Shown: positions 24,861 through 33,218 of the stretch, piece after piece | Numbering within the stretch: the first letter of the stretch is position 1 | Layout of the letters: every line of letters starts with the position of its first letter | Origin: Alphaproteobacteria bacterium | GTDB taxonomy: Bacteria > Pseudomonadota > Alphaproteobacteria > UBA9219 | NCBI GenBank assembly: GCA_028866275.1 | Contig: JAGWIK010000018.1 | Span: 1-39,592 of the forward strand | Direction: 5' to 3' | DNA: 39,592 nucleotides | Translations under genes and position numbers: made by a program | The notes under the pieces: generated by a model | What the model saw: the letters and a program-made list of their open reading frames with translations, nothing else | What the model was told of the DNA's origin: nothing | Databases searched by the model: none

Positions 24861-26954
24861 ATGCGCCCGCCCGTCCTTTACCCTCTTTTCGCCCCTATTA
24901 CCGCGCTGAAAGGCATCGGTGCGCGGACGGGCGCGCTGTACAAGAAATTGTGCGGCGAGCATGTCGTTGATCTGCTGTGGCATTTGCCGGCCGGCGTTAT
25001 CGACCGCAGTTACAAGTCGCAATTGAAATATGCCGACCGCGACCGCGTGGCCACCGTCACGGTCAAGGTTGTCGAACACAACCCGCCGCCCAAGCCGCAT
25101 ATGCCCTATAAAATCGTGGGCACGGATGGCACCGATCAGATCGTCATTACTTATTTCAATGTCAAAGGCGATTATCTTTCCAGCCTGTATCCCGCCGATA
25201 AAAACGTCACGATCAGCGGATTGCTGGAACGTTACCGCGCGTCGTGGGTGATGAACCACCCCGACTATGCCGTGCCCGCCGAACGCGCGGGTGAAATCCC
25301 GACGCATGAACCCGTATACCCGATGACGGCGGGGCTTGGCGGCAAGGGATTGCGCAAAACCATCGAGCAGGCTCTGGCGCGCGTGCCGGACCTGCCCGAA
25401 TGGAACGACCCGCATTTGATGGCGCGCGAAAAATGGCCGGCATGGAAAGCGGCGGTGAGGATCGCGCATCATCCGGCACCGCAGGCGCCCGACAGCACCG
25501 CCCCCCTGCCCGCGCGGCGGCGGCTGGCTTATGACGAATTGCTGGCCGACCAATTGTCATTGTCGATCATCCGCGCGCATCACAAAACCATCGGCGGGCG
25601 CAGCTTCGCGGGCACGGGCGCATTGACGCGCCGAATGGAATCCGCATTGCCTTTCACGCTGACCGGCGGACAACGGCAGGCCATCGCCGAAATCGCGGGC
25701 GATATGGCCGCGCCCAAACGAATGCTGCGCCTGTTGCAGGGCGATGTCGGCGCGGGCAAGACCGTGGTGGCGTTGATGTCGATGCTGCAGGCGGTCGAAG
25801 CGGGCGCGCAGGCCGCGTTGATGGCGCCCACCGAAATTCTGGCCAAGCAGCATCACGCCAAATTGCAGAAAATGCTGGCGCCGCTGGGCATCGCGATCGG
25901 GCTTGTCGTCGGGCGCACCCGCACGACGGGCGGGCAACGCAAGGAAACGCTCGACGCGCTGGCCGACGGTTCGTTGCAACTGGTGGTCGGCACGCATGCC
26001 CTGTTTCAACAGGATATCGCGTTTCACAATCTGGGTCTGGCCGTCATCGACGAACAGCATCGTTTCGGCGTCAACCAGCGTCTGACTTTGTCGGACAAAG
26101 GGCGCGGCGTCGATATTCTGGCCATGACCGCGACGCCCATTCCGCGCACGCTGGCCCTGACCGCCTATGGCGATATGGATGTGTCGCGCCTGACCGACAA
26201 ACCGGCGGGGCGGCAGACCATCGACACCAGCCTGATCGACATGGCGCGGCTGGATGAAGTCGTCACGGGCATCGGGCGGCAAATCGCCAAAGGCGCGCAA
26301 ATTTACTGGGTGTGTCCGCTGGTCGAGGAATCCGAAACCATCGATCTGGCCGCCGCCACCGAACGCGCGTCGCTGTTGCGAAAATTTGTGGGCGAGGATG
26401 CCGTCGGGCTTGTCCACGGCCGCATGAAGACGGACGATAAAGACCGCGTGATGCAGGATTTCGCCGCCGGGAAGATAAAAATTCTGGTCGCCACCACGGT
26501 GATCGAAGTCGGCGTCGACGTGCCGCAAGCCACGGTGATGGTCGTCGAACATGCCGAACGTTTCGGGCTGGCGCAGCTGCATCAGCTGCGCGGGCGCGTC
26601 GGGCGCGGGCAGGACAAATCGCATTGCCTGTTGATGTATCACGGGCCGTTGGGCGAAACGGCGAAGGCGCGTTTAAAAATGCTGCGCGACACGCAGGACG
26701 GTTTTAAAATCGCCGAGGAAGATCTGCGCCTGCGCGGCGCGGGCGAAGTGCTGGGCACGCGGCAAAGCGGGGCGCGCGAATTCCGTCTGGCCGATTTGTC
26801 GCGCGACGGCGACCTGATCGATATCGCGCATGACGACGCCGCGTTGATTTTGTCCCGCGACCCGGAATTGAAAAGCGAACGCGGACAGGCTTTGCGTACC
26901 CTTTTATATTTGTTCAACCGGGATGCCGCCGTGCCGTTGTTGCGGGCGGGATAA
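24861..26954 (+). CDS. recG: ATP-dependent DNA helicase RecG
   Basis: A 697-residue branch-migration helicase, normal length. The N-terminal wedge/OB part begins PLFAPITALKGIGARTGALYKKL and contains YFNVKGDYLSSLYPADKNVTISGLLERY. The motor has Walker A GDVGAGKT (about 294-301), motif II DEQHRFG (about 396), motif III MTATPIPRTLALTAYGDMD, and C-terminal QLHQLRGRVGRG with the RecG tail RLRGAGEVLGTRQSG. It reverses stalled replication forks and processes Holliday junctions and R-loops. ATG 24861 gives a full N-terminus but lacks a clear ribosome site, suggesting low translation. It is divergent from sdhE-mfd. Confidence 0.97.
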   Translation: MRPPVLYPLFAPITALKGIGARTGALYKKLCGEHVVDLLWHLPAGVIDRSYKSQLKYADRDRVATVTVKVVEHNPPPKPHMPYKIVGTDGTDQIVITYFNVKGDYLSSLYPADKNVTISGLLERYRASWVMNHPDYAVPAERAGEIPTHEPVYPMTAGLGGKGLRKTIEQALARVPDLPEWNDPHLMAREKWPAWKAAVRIAHHPAPQAPDSTAPLPARRRLAYDELLADQLSLSIIRAHHKTIGGRSFAGTGALTRRMESALPFTLTGGQRQAIAEIAGDMAAPKRMLRLLQGDVGAGKTVVALMSMLQAVEAGAQAALMAPTEILAKQHHAKLQKMLAPLGIAIGLVVGRTRTTGGQRKETLDALADGSLQLVVGTHALFQQDIAFHNLGLAVIDEQHRFGVNQRLTLSDKGRGVDILAMTATPIPRTLALTAYGDMDVSRLTDKPAGRQTIDTSLIDMARLDEVVTGIGRQIAKGAQIYWVCPLVEESETIDLAAATERASLLRKFVGEDAVGLVHGRMKTDDKDRVMQDFAAGKIKILVATTVIEVGVDVPQATVMVVEHAERFGLAQLHQLRGRVGRGQDKSHCLLMYHGPLGETAKARLKMLRDTQDGFKIAEEDLRLRGAGEVLGTRQSGAREFRLADLSRDGDLIDIAHDDAALILSRDPELKSERGQALRTLLYLFNRDAAVPLLRAG

Positions 26955-26982
26955 CGCCTTTGTTTTCAAGCCATTAGAATCG

Positions 26983-27011
26983 TTGTTTTACCGTGCCACG
27001 CCTGCTATAAG
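26983..27011 (+). promoter_or_regulatory. Promoter of purC-purS
   Basis: TTGTTT (26983-26988), 17 bp, then TATAAG (27006-27011): a good sigma-70-type match. It lies 49 bp before the purC ATG and 29 bp after recG. Confidence 0.6.
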
Positions 27012-27059
27012 ACAAGCTGTCCCGCGCCGAGAGCCCGGGTTTTCCCCTGCGAGAACGAG

Positions 27060-27830
27060 ATGAACATACGCATGAGCCGCCGCCGCCGCATTTACGAAGG
27101 TAAAGCCAAGGTTCTGTTCGAAGGGCCGGAGCCCGGAACCCTTGTGCAATATTTCAAGGACGACGCCACGGCGGGCAACGGCGCGAAACATGGCACCATT
27201 ACCGGCAAAGGCGTGTTGAACAATCGCATTTCCGAATATCTGATGACCAAATTGGGTGAAATCGGCGTGCCGACCCATTTCATGCGCCGCCTGAACATGC
27301 GCGAGCAACTTATTCGCAAAGTTGAAATTATTCCCATCGAAGTCGTCGTACGCAACATTGTGGCCGGGTCGCTGGCCAAGCGTTTGGGCATTCCCGAAGG
27401 CACGGTGTTGCCACGCTCGATCGTCGAATTTTATTATAAAAGGGATGATCTGAACGACCCGATGGTGTCGGACGAGCATATCACCGCCTTCGGCTGGGCC
27501 AGCCCGCATGAGATCGACGAGATCATGTCTCTGTCGCTGCGCGTCAACGATTATCTTTCCGGCCTGTTCCTCGGCATCGGCCTGCGTCTGGTCGATTTCA
27601 AGCTGGAATTCGGCCGTTTGTGGGAAAATGACGAATTGCATATCGTGCTGGCCGACGAAATCAGCCCCGACAATTGCCGTTTGTGGGACATCCGCACCAA
27701 CGAAAAAATGGACAAGGATCGGTTCCGTCAGGATCTGGGCCGCGTCGAAGAAGCCTATCAGGAAGTCGCCAAACGTCTGGGCATCATGCCCGAAACCGCC
27801 AATGCCCCCGATAACAGCGAGAAATTGTGA
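27060..27830 (+). CDS. purC: Phosphoribosylaminoimidazole-succinocarboxamide synthase
   Basis: A 256-residue SAICAR synthetase. Diagnostic stretches are [35 protein letters not shown] near the start, [41 protein letters not shown] (substrate loop), [23 protein letters not shown] and [20 protein letters not shown] at the end. It ligates aspartate to CAIR with ATP in purine synthesis. ATG 27060 follows GAGAACGAG; a second ATG at 27072 gives the usual family start M-S-R-R-R-R and cannot be excluded. Its TGA overlaps the purS ATG by one base. Confidence 0.96.
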   Translation: MNIRMSRRRRIYEGKAKVLFEGPEPGTLVQYFKDDATAGNGAKHGTITGKGVLNNRISEYLMTKLGEIGVPTHFMRRLNMREQLIRKVEIIPIEVVVRNIVAGSLAKRLGIPEGTVLPRSIVEFYYKRDDLNDPMVSDEHITAFGWASPHEIDEIMSLSLRVNDYLSGLFLGIGLRLVDFKLEFGRLWENDELHIVLADEISPDNCRLWDIRTNEKMDKDRFRQDLGRVEEAYQEVAKRLGIMPETANAPDNSEKL

Positions 27831-28069
27831 TGAAACTGCGCGTCGATGTCATGTTGAAGAACGGTGTTCTCGACCCTCAGGGCAAGGCGATTGGCCATGC
27901 GCTGGGCAATCTGGGTTTTTCCGGCGTGGGGGAAGTCCGCGTCGGCAAGGCCATCGAATTGGAACTGGATGAACCCGACGTCGCCAAAGCCGTCGAAACG
28001 GCCAGAAAAATGGCCGAAAAGCTGCTTGCCAACCTCGTGATCGAGGATTTTAAGGTCACACCGCTGTAA
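27830..28069 (+). CDS. purS: FGAM synthetase subunit PurS
   Basis: A 79-residue protein forming the small PurS subunit that bridges PurL and PurQ in the split FGAM synthetase. The family pattern is clear: MLKNGVLDPQGKAIGHALGNLGFSGVGEVRVGKAIELEL, then EKLLANLVIEDF. It is coupled to purC by overlapping stop/start codons, although a GTG three bases earlier could also serve. The expected next gene, purQ, is absent: a 58-bp gap and a lipoprotein gene follow, so purQ and purL must be elsewhere. Confidence 0.95.
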   Translation: MKLRVDVMLKNGVLDPQGKAIGHALGNLGFSGVGEVRVGKAIELELDEPDVAKAVETARKMAEKLLANLVIEDFKVTPL

Positions 28070-28127
28070 AACTCTATAAACTCCGCCTTTTTGATAACCA
28101 AGCGTTAATATCTTCGACTCATTATCC

Positions 28128-28466
28128 ATGGGCATGAAAACCGTTGCTTTACCCCGCCTGCTCTGTGCCTTGACCGCTATGGTCGCGCTGCCCTTTTTCC
28201 TGACGGGCTGCAGCGACACGGACAATGACGTCGCGCCATACTGGCAGAGCGACGAGCCTCCGCCCGCGCCGCAATTCGAAACGCGCCCCGAACTCGACCC
28301 GCGCACGCAGATATGGATCCCCGGCTATTGGGGCCTGAGCAACGCCAAATTCTATTGGGTGTCCGGCAAAGTCATCGCCCGCCCCGACCCCACCGCCGTG
28401 TGGGATGCTGCGCGTTGGGTGCACCACATGTATGGATGGTCGTTCCAGCAGGGCCATTGGGAATAA
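28128..28466 (+). CDS. Small lipoprotein with WxxGxW-type repeat
   Basis: A 112-residue predicted lipoprotein. The signal sequence ends in a lipobox LTGC (Cys at about 28). The mature part is Pro/Asp-rich, then carries aromatic repeats of the WxxGxW kind: WIPGYWGLSNAKFYWVSGKVIARPDP and ending WSFQQGHWE. Proteins with such repeats are often small envelope lipoproteins of unknown role; the repeat usually wraps as short beta-hairpins. ATG 28128 or 28134 could be the start. It stands alone between purS and the Ohr gene. Confidence 0.75.
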   Translation: MGMKTVALPRLLCALTAMVALPFFLTGCSDTDNDVAPYWQSDEPPPAPQFETRPELDPRTQIWIPGYWGLSNAKFYWVSGKVIARPDPTAVWDAARWVHHMYGWSFQQGHWE

Positions 28467-28553
28467 CGCGGGCGTCTTGCGATTTTCCGACATATACCTT
28501 TGTCATTCGTTCTGCTAGAAAACGGCTTCATCTTTTCATAAAGGAGAACCGTC

Positions 28554-28997
28554 ATGGCCGCCTACACCATCAAACCGCTGGTCACCGCCGTCGCCACCAA
28601 CACCGGCGGCCGCAATGGCCATTCCGAAACGACCGACCATTCGGTCAGCGTCAATTTATCGGTGCGCAAGGAAATGGGCGGCCCCGGCCTGCCCGACACG
28701 ACGACGCCCGAACATCTGTTCGCGGCGGGCTATGCCGCATGTTTCGGCGGCGCGCTGGAATTCGTCGCGTCGCAACACAAAAAGAACGTCGCAGGCAGTT
28801 CCGTGACCTGCGAAGTTGCCGTCGGCCCCCGTGAAGGCGGCGGTTTCGGCATCGCGGTTAAAATGCACGTTAAAGTGCCGACATTGCCGACGGCCGAAGC
28901 CGAAGCTTTGGTCAAGGAAACGCATGACAATATCTGCCCCTACAGCCATGCGACGCGCGGCAATATCGACATGCAGATCGAAGTTCAGGGCCAATAA
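28554..28997 (+). CDS. ohr: Organic hydroperoxide resistance protein (Ohr/OsmC family)
   Basis: A 147-residue thiol peroxidase. Ohr-type signatures are TPEHLFAAGYAACFGGALEFVA with the peroxidatic Cys63, and NICPYSHATRGNIDMQIEV with the resolving Cys128, plus the early GGRNGHSETTDHSVSVNLSVRKEMGGPG. It reduces organic and lipid hydroperoxides, usually with lipoylated partners. A strong AAAGGAG lies nine bases before ATG 28554. No ohrR regulator gene is adjacent, so local control is not visible. Confidence 0.93.
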   Translation: MAAYTIKPLVTAVATNTGGRNGHSETTDHSVSVNLSVRKEMGGPGLPDTTTPEHLFAAGYAACFGGALEFVASQHKKNVAGSSVTCEVAVGPREGGGFGIAVKMHVKVPTLPTAEAEALVKETHDNICPYSHATRGNIDMQIEVQGQ

Positions 28998-29058
28998 ACG
29001 GGTGCGGCCGCTTCCGGTCTTTGACAAACCTGCCGCGGGCCGGTAAACCTCACGCCGC

Positions 29059-29814
29059 ATGAAAACGCCGCCCGTCATTATTCTGGTCGAACCGCAGCTG
29101 GTCGAAAATATCGGCATGACGGCGCGCGCCATGATGAATACCGGCCTTTGCGAATTGCGGCTGGTCGACCCGCGCGATCCATGGCCGCTGGGCGAGGTGC
29201 ATCGGCAACGCATGGCGGCGGCTTCGTCCGGCGCGGACGAGATTTTGCATAACGCCAAAATCTTTGCCACCCTGCCCGACGCCATCGCCGATTTACAGTA
29301 TATCTATGCCACCACGGGCCGCACGCACGACATGGTCAACCGCATCATGACGCCGCGCGCCGCCATTCCCGACATGATCGCCCGCGCCGGAAACGGCGAA
29401 AAGGTCGGCGTGATGTTCGGGCGCGAACGCACGGGGCTGGTCAACGATCATATCGTTCTGGCCAACGCCAAGATCACCATTCCGCTGAACCCCGTTTTCG
29501 CGTCGTTGAACCTCGCGCAGGCCGTGCTGTTGATCGGCTATGAATGGTATCAGGCGCAGGACGCGACGCCCGCCGATTATGTCCATCTGGGCGGCAGCGT
29601 TCCGGCGACGCGCGAAGATTACCTGAATTTCTTTCGCCGTCTTGAAGCCGAGCTCGACGCCGGCGGTTTTTTTGTCAGCGAGGAAATGAAGCCGTCGATG
29701 CTGCGCAGCCTGCAAAACACGCTGCAGCGCGCGGCGATGACGGAACAGGAAGTCCGCACATGGCATGGCGTCCTGACGGCGCTGGCCGCCGGCAAACGCA
29801 AAGGTTCGGCATGA
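29059..29814 (+). CDS. trmJ: tRNA (cytidine/uridine-2'-O-)-methyltransferase TrmJ
   Basis: A 251-residue SPOUT methylase that modifies the 2'-OH at position 32 of tRNAs. It begins PPVIILVEPQLVENIGMTARAMMNTGLCELRLVDPRDPWP (motif 1). It has the knot motifs GVMFGRERTGLVNDHIVLANAKITIPLNPVFASLNLAQAVLLIGYEW and a C-terminal helical extension with FFRRLEAELDAGGFF. Its stop overlaps the folB start by ATGA, giving a trmJ-folB-folM-like operon. Confidence 0.93.
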   Translation: MKTPPVIILVEPQLVENIGMTARAMMNTGLCELRLVDPRDPWPLGEVHRQRMAAASSGADEILHNAKIFATLPDAIADLQYIYATTGRTHDMVNRIMTPRAAIPDMIARAGNGEKVGVMFGRERTGLVNDHIVLANAKITIPLNPVFASLNLAQAVLLIGYEWYQAQDATPADYVHLGGSVPATREDYLNFFRRLEAELDAGGFFVSEEMKPSMLRSLQNTLQRAAMTEQEVRTWHGVLTALAAGKRKGSA

Positions 29815-30212
29815 CGCAAAACACGCATCCCCAAACCGCCCGCATTTTTATCCGCGATTGCCGCGTCGACCTTCACATCGGCCTGAACCACGGCGAACAT
29901 GGCGCGCCGCAACAGGTGGTGATTTCGGTCGATGCCGATTACGCCCCCGGCGCGTCGTTTCCCGATATTCGCGAAAACAGCCGCGCGCGCATCATCGATT
30001 ACAGCGCGATTTACACCTTCATCACCCGCGACCTGCCCGCCATGGGGCATATCTTCCTGCTGGAAGCCGCGGCCCAGCAAATTCTCGATTTCTGTTTTTC
30101 CGACCCGCATGTGCGCGCCGCCGGCGTGCGCATCGAAAAAACCGCCATCTTTACCAACGCCGCCGGTGCGGGCGTCGAGATGCGCCGCACCCGCGGCGGG
30201 GACGCGTCATGA
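29811..30212 (+). CDS. folB: Dihydroneopterin aldolase
   Basis: A 133-residue FolB-family protein: IFIRDCRVDLHIGLNHGEHGAPQQVVISVDADY at the start, a DYSAIYTFI stretch with the pterin-binding region, and LEAAAQQILDFCF carrying the conserved Glu. C-terminal VRIEKTAIFTNAAGAGVEMRR matches the usual end. It converts dihydroneopterin to hydroxymethyl-dihydropterin in folate synthesis; some FolB paralogues act as epimerases. Start 29811 overlaps trmJ (ATGA) and its TGA overlaps the next start the same way. Confidence 0.9.
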   Translation: MTQNTHPQTARIFIRDCRVDLHIGLNHGEHGAPQQVVISVDADYAPGASFPDIRENSRARIIDYSAIYTFITRDLPAMGHIFLLEAAAQQILDFCFSDPHVRAAGVRIEKTAIFTNAAGAGVEMRRTRGGDAS

Positions 30213-30880
30213 AAGGCTGGGCCCTTGTTACCGGGGCGGGCCAGCGTATCGGTCGCGCCATCGCGCTCGACCTTGCCGCGCACGGATGGGATATCATCGT
30301 GCATTATCATCAATCGGCGAAAGAAGCCGAACAGACGGCCCGCGACATCGACGCGATGGGCCGCGCGGTATGTCTGGCCGAAATCGATTTATCGAAGCCG
30401 GAAATGGCGGAAAACCTGATCCCTTCGCTGGCCGAGGAAACCGGCATGATCGATGCGTTGATCAACAATGCCGCCTTGTTCGAACCGGACGATTCCGATC
30501 CCGATGGCGCGCGCCATTGGGCCGTCAATGCCGAAGCGCCGCGCATTTTATCAAAAGCATTCCGCGACCATATGCCGAAAAACGAACGCGCCGCGATTGT
30601 GAATATTCTGGATTCATCGCCCGTCGCCGCGCATTTCACCGCCTATGGCAAGAGCAAGGCGTTTTTGGAAACGCTGACGCGTAACACGGCGAAATCTTTC
30701 GCCCCGCAGGTGCGCGTCAACGGCGTCGCGCCTGCTTTCGTGCTGCCCAGCCCGCGCCAAACCGAAGAAGCGTTCCGCAAAATGGCCGGCGGCAAGGTCA
30801 CCCCGCCGGAACAGGTCGCCGCCGCCGTGCGCCGGTTGCTGGACGACCCCGCCGCCAATGGCGAGATCGTTATTCCATAA
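30209..30880 (+). CDS. Short-chain dehydrogenase, pteridine/dihydromonapterin reductase-like (FolM/PTR1 type)
   Basis: A 223-residue SDR enzyme. The NADP-binding motif is TGAGQRIG (8-15), that is TGxxxRxG with Arg in place of the usual second Gly, a hallmark of PTR1 and FolM pterin reductases. NNAA is present (LINNAALFE), and the active site is Tyr146-x3-Lys150 (AYGKSKAF). It is slightly shorter than the family norm, ending AANGEIVIP. Its ATG overlaps the folB stop, so a pterin substrate is a natural inference: reduction of dihydropterins such as dihydromonapterin or dihydrofolate. A general SDR role cannot be excluded. Confidence 0.85.
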   Translation: MKGWALVTGAGQRIGRAIALDLAAHGWDIIVHYHQSAKEAEQTARDIDAMGRAVCLAEIDLSKPEMAENLIPSLAEETGMIDALINNAALFEPDDSDPDGARHWAVNAEAPRILSKAFRDHMPKNERAAIVNILDSSPVAAHFTAYGKSKAFLETLTRNTAKSFAPQVRVNGVAPAFVLPSPRQTEEAFRKMAGGKVTPPEQVAAAVRRLLDDPAANGEIVIP

Positions 30881-31238
30881 GTACGCGTTTTTCCGGCGTG
30901 GAACGTCAAACATACAATCGTCAACTAACAAATTTTAGTAAGCGTCAAACTTTGTGCCTTGACTCACTCCCCTGCATGTCGCAGAGCCAAAGCCGGTTTG
31001 TGCACACCCGCATCGCGGGGCATGCATACAAGCTTTAAAAGCCTGAATTTGTCCTGTTTTCACTTTTTAGCCACAAATATGTTATTTAAAAACAACAAGT
31101 TGTTTTGTCTGCCTGTTTTTTGTGCAGCGTGGTCAAAGCGGGCCATTTTCAGGCTAAAAAGGACACTGGGTGGAATTTATCGACAAACTTATCCACAGCT
31201 TTGGGGGATAAGCTTTTACAGGATATAACAGGCACGAT
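30881..31238. other. 358-bp gene-free AT-rich region before uvrC
   Basis: Unlike its surroundings this gap is AT-rich. It contains three CGTCAA repeats (30904, 30919, 30943), the near-palindrome AAAACAACAAGTTGTTTT (31089-31106), a small hairpin CCCGCATCGCGGG, and a DnaA-box cluster at its right end. No credible gene or RNA was recognised. Confidence 0.7.
31177..31211. other. Cluster of three DnaA-box-like 9-mers
   Basis: TTATCGACA (31177-31185, 8/9), TTATCCACA (31189-31197, perfect consensus) and, on the minus strand, TTATCCCCC (31203-31211, 7/9) lie within 35 bp, 28 bp before the uvrC ATG. The first two are in the same orientation 12 bp apart. Confidence 0.7.
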
Positions 31239-33194
31239 ATGGCGCATTCAACGGGATCGGCGGAAACGAAAAAGAGCAAACGCGGCGCGACGAGCTATGA
31301 CCGCGGCGCGGCGATGCTGCGCGCGCAAATCAAGACCCTGCCCGCGCAGCCCGGCGTGTACCGCATGATCGGCCATGACGGCACGCCTTTATATGTCGGC
31401 AAGGCCAAGGATTTGTCGAAACGCGTGGCGTCCTATACCCAGCGCGCGCGCTTGCCGGTGCGGCTGCAACGCATGGTCGCGCTGGCGCAAAATCTTGAAA
31501 TCACCGTCACGCGCACGGAAACCGAAGCCTTGTTGCTGGAAGCCAATTACATCCAGAAATTCCTGCCGCCTTTCAACATTCTGCTGCGCGACGATAAAAG
31601 CTATCCCTATATCCTGATTACCCGCCCCCCTGCGCCAAGGCTTCGGGGGGCAAGCGATCACACGCTAAAATCCACCAAACCGGATTTCGAAGATTTCCCG
31701 CAGATCGCCAAGCATCGCGGCGCGAAAAACCGCAAGGGCTGGTATTTCGGGCCTTTCGCGTCGGGCGCGGCGGTGACGGAAACGCTGACGCTGCTGCAAC
31801 GCGGGTTCATGCTGCGCAATTGCAGCGACAGTTATTTTGCCAACCGGTCGCGTCCTTGCCTGCAATATCACATCAAACGCTGCACCGCCCCTTGCGTCGG
31901 CAAGGTCGGCAAGGAAGAATATGCCAAGCAGACCGCCGACGCCGTCGATTTTCTGAAAGGCCGCAACCAGGATGTGCAGCACAAGCTGGCAACACAGATG
32001 CAGGCCGCCAGCGACGCGCTGGATTTCGAAACGGCGGCGCGGCTGCGCGATCGCATTAAAATCCTGACATCCATACAGGCGAAGCAAAGCATTCATGTCG
32101 AAGGCCTGCGCGACGCCGATGTTATCGCCTTACATCAAAATAGCGGCAAAACCGCGGTGCAGGTGTTTTTCTTCCGCGAGGGCCGCAATTACGGCGCGCG
32201 GGTTTTTTATCCGGCGCATGATAAGACCGACAGCGCCGCCGACATTATGGCCGCGTTCATCGCGCAGTTTTATGCGGGCAAGCCCGCGCCTTCGCTTCTG
32301 CTGCTGGATCGCGCGCCGTCGGATGCCGAATTGCTGGCGGCGGCTTTGTCGGAACAGGCGCAGCACAAAGTCCACATTACCGTGCCGCAGGCCGGCGATA
32401 AAAAACGCCTGATCGACATGGCGCAGCATAACGCGCAAGAGTCGCTGGCCCGCACGATGGCCGAACGCGACGAACAGGTGCGGTTGATGAACCGCGTCGC
32501 CGAGATTTTCGGCATGGCCGCACCGCCCAAACGGATCGAGGTCTATGACAATTCGCATATTCAGGGCAGTTTCGCGGTCGGCGCGATGATCGCGGCGGGG
32601 CCGGAAGGGTTTTTGAAAAAGACCTATCGCAAATTCAATATTCGCCACGCGCAAAGCAACGACGATTTCGGCATGATGCGCGAAGTTCTGACGCGGCGGT
32701 TCCAACGGCTGATGACCGAAGACCCCGAGCGGGGAACCGGCTTGTGGCCCGATCTGTTGTTGATCGACGGCGGCGCCGGACAGCTGGGCAAAGTCGCCGC
32801 CGTAATGGATGAAATGGGCGTGGGCGATATTGCCGTTGTCGGCATCGCCAAAGGGCCGGACCGCAATGCCGGCCGCGAACGGTTTTTCGTGCCCGGGCGC
32901 GAACCGTTTACCCTGCCCCATGACGATCCGGCCCTGTATTACCTGCAACGGTTGCGCGACGAAGCCCACCGTTTCGCCATCGGCACGCATCGCGCCCGCC
33001 GCGCCAAAGCCATCGGCCAGTCGCGGCTGGACGAGGTTCCCGGCATCGGCGCCAGCCGGAAACGCGCGCTTTTGCATCATTTCGGGTCAGCCAAGGCGGT
33101 CGAGGCGGCGGATATCGAAGCCCTGACCCGCGCCCCGGGCATCAGCCGCGCCGTGGCGCAAAAAATCCATGATTATTTCCGCGAAGGCCGCTAA
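31239..33194 (+). CDS. uvrC: Excinuclease ABC subunit C
   Basis: A 651-residue nucleotide-excision-repair nuclease. The GIY-YIG domain (about 35-115) shows PAQPGVYRMIG and LYVGKAKDLSKRVASYTQ. Then come RDDKSYPYILIT, the Cys-rich FeS-like region RPCLQYHIKRCTAPCVGK, a UVR motif (about 245-280), the RNase-H-like endonuclease with IEVYDNSHIQGS and PDLLLIDGGAGQL, and C-terminal helix-hairpin-helix motifs (DEVPGIGASRKRALLHHFGS). It makes both incisions around damage with UvrAB. Between ILIT and DFPQIAKHRGAKNRKGWYFGPFA there is an extra stretch of roughly 20 residues (about 129-148) that family members normally lack. Its DNA includes a palindrome. Confidence 0.96.
   Translation: MAHSTGSAETKKSKRGATSYDRGAAMLRAQIKTLPAQPGVYRMIGHDGTPLYVGKAKDLSKRVASYTQRARLPVRLQRMVALAQNLEITVTRTETEALLLEANYIQKFLPPFNILLRDDKSYPYILITRPPAPRLRGASDHTLKSTKPDFEDFPQIAKHRGAKNRKGWYFGPFASGAAVTETLTLLQRGFMLRNCSDSYFANRSRPCLQYHIKRCTAPCVGKVGKEEYAKQTADAVDFLKGRNQDVQHKLATQMQAASDALDFETAARLRDRIKILTSIQAKQSIHVEGLRDADVIALHQNSGKTAVQVFFFREGRNYGARVFYPAHDKTDSAADIMAAFIAQFYAGKPAPSLLLLDRAPSDAELLAAALSEQAQHKVHITVPQAGDKKRLIDMAQHNAQESLARTMAERDEQVRLMNRVAEIFGMAAPPKRIEVYDNSHIQGSFAVGAMIAAGPEGFLKKTYRKFNIRHAQSNDDFGMMREVLTRRFQRLMTEDPERGTGLWPDLLLIDGGAGQLGKVAAVMDEMGVGDIAVVGIAKGPDRNAGRERFFVPGREPFTLPHDDPALYYLQRLRDEAHRFAIGTHRARRAKAIGQSRLDEVPGIGASRKRALLHHFGSAKAVEAADIEALTRAPGISRAVAQKIHDYFREGR
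31624..31651. repeat. 28-bp imperfect palindrome inside uvrC
   Basis: Arms GCCCCCC (31624-31630) and GGGGGGC (31645-31651) enclose a second stem GCC-AA-GGC separated by symmetric 3-base loops. It encodes part of the extra segment PPAPRLRGAS of UvrC. Confidence 0.75.
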
Positions 33195-33218
33195 AATAGC
33201 GCAGACGAGGAAACACGC

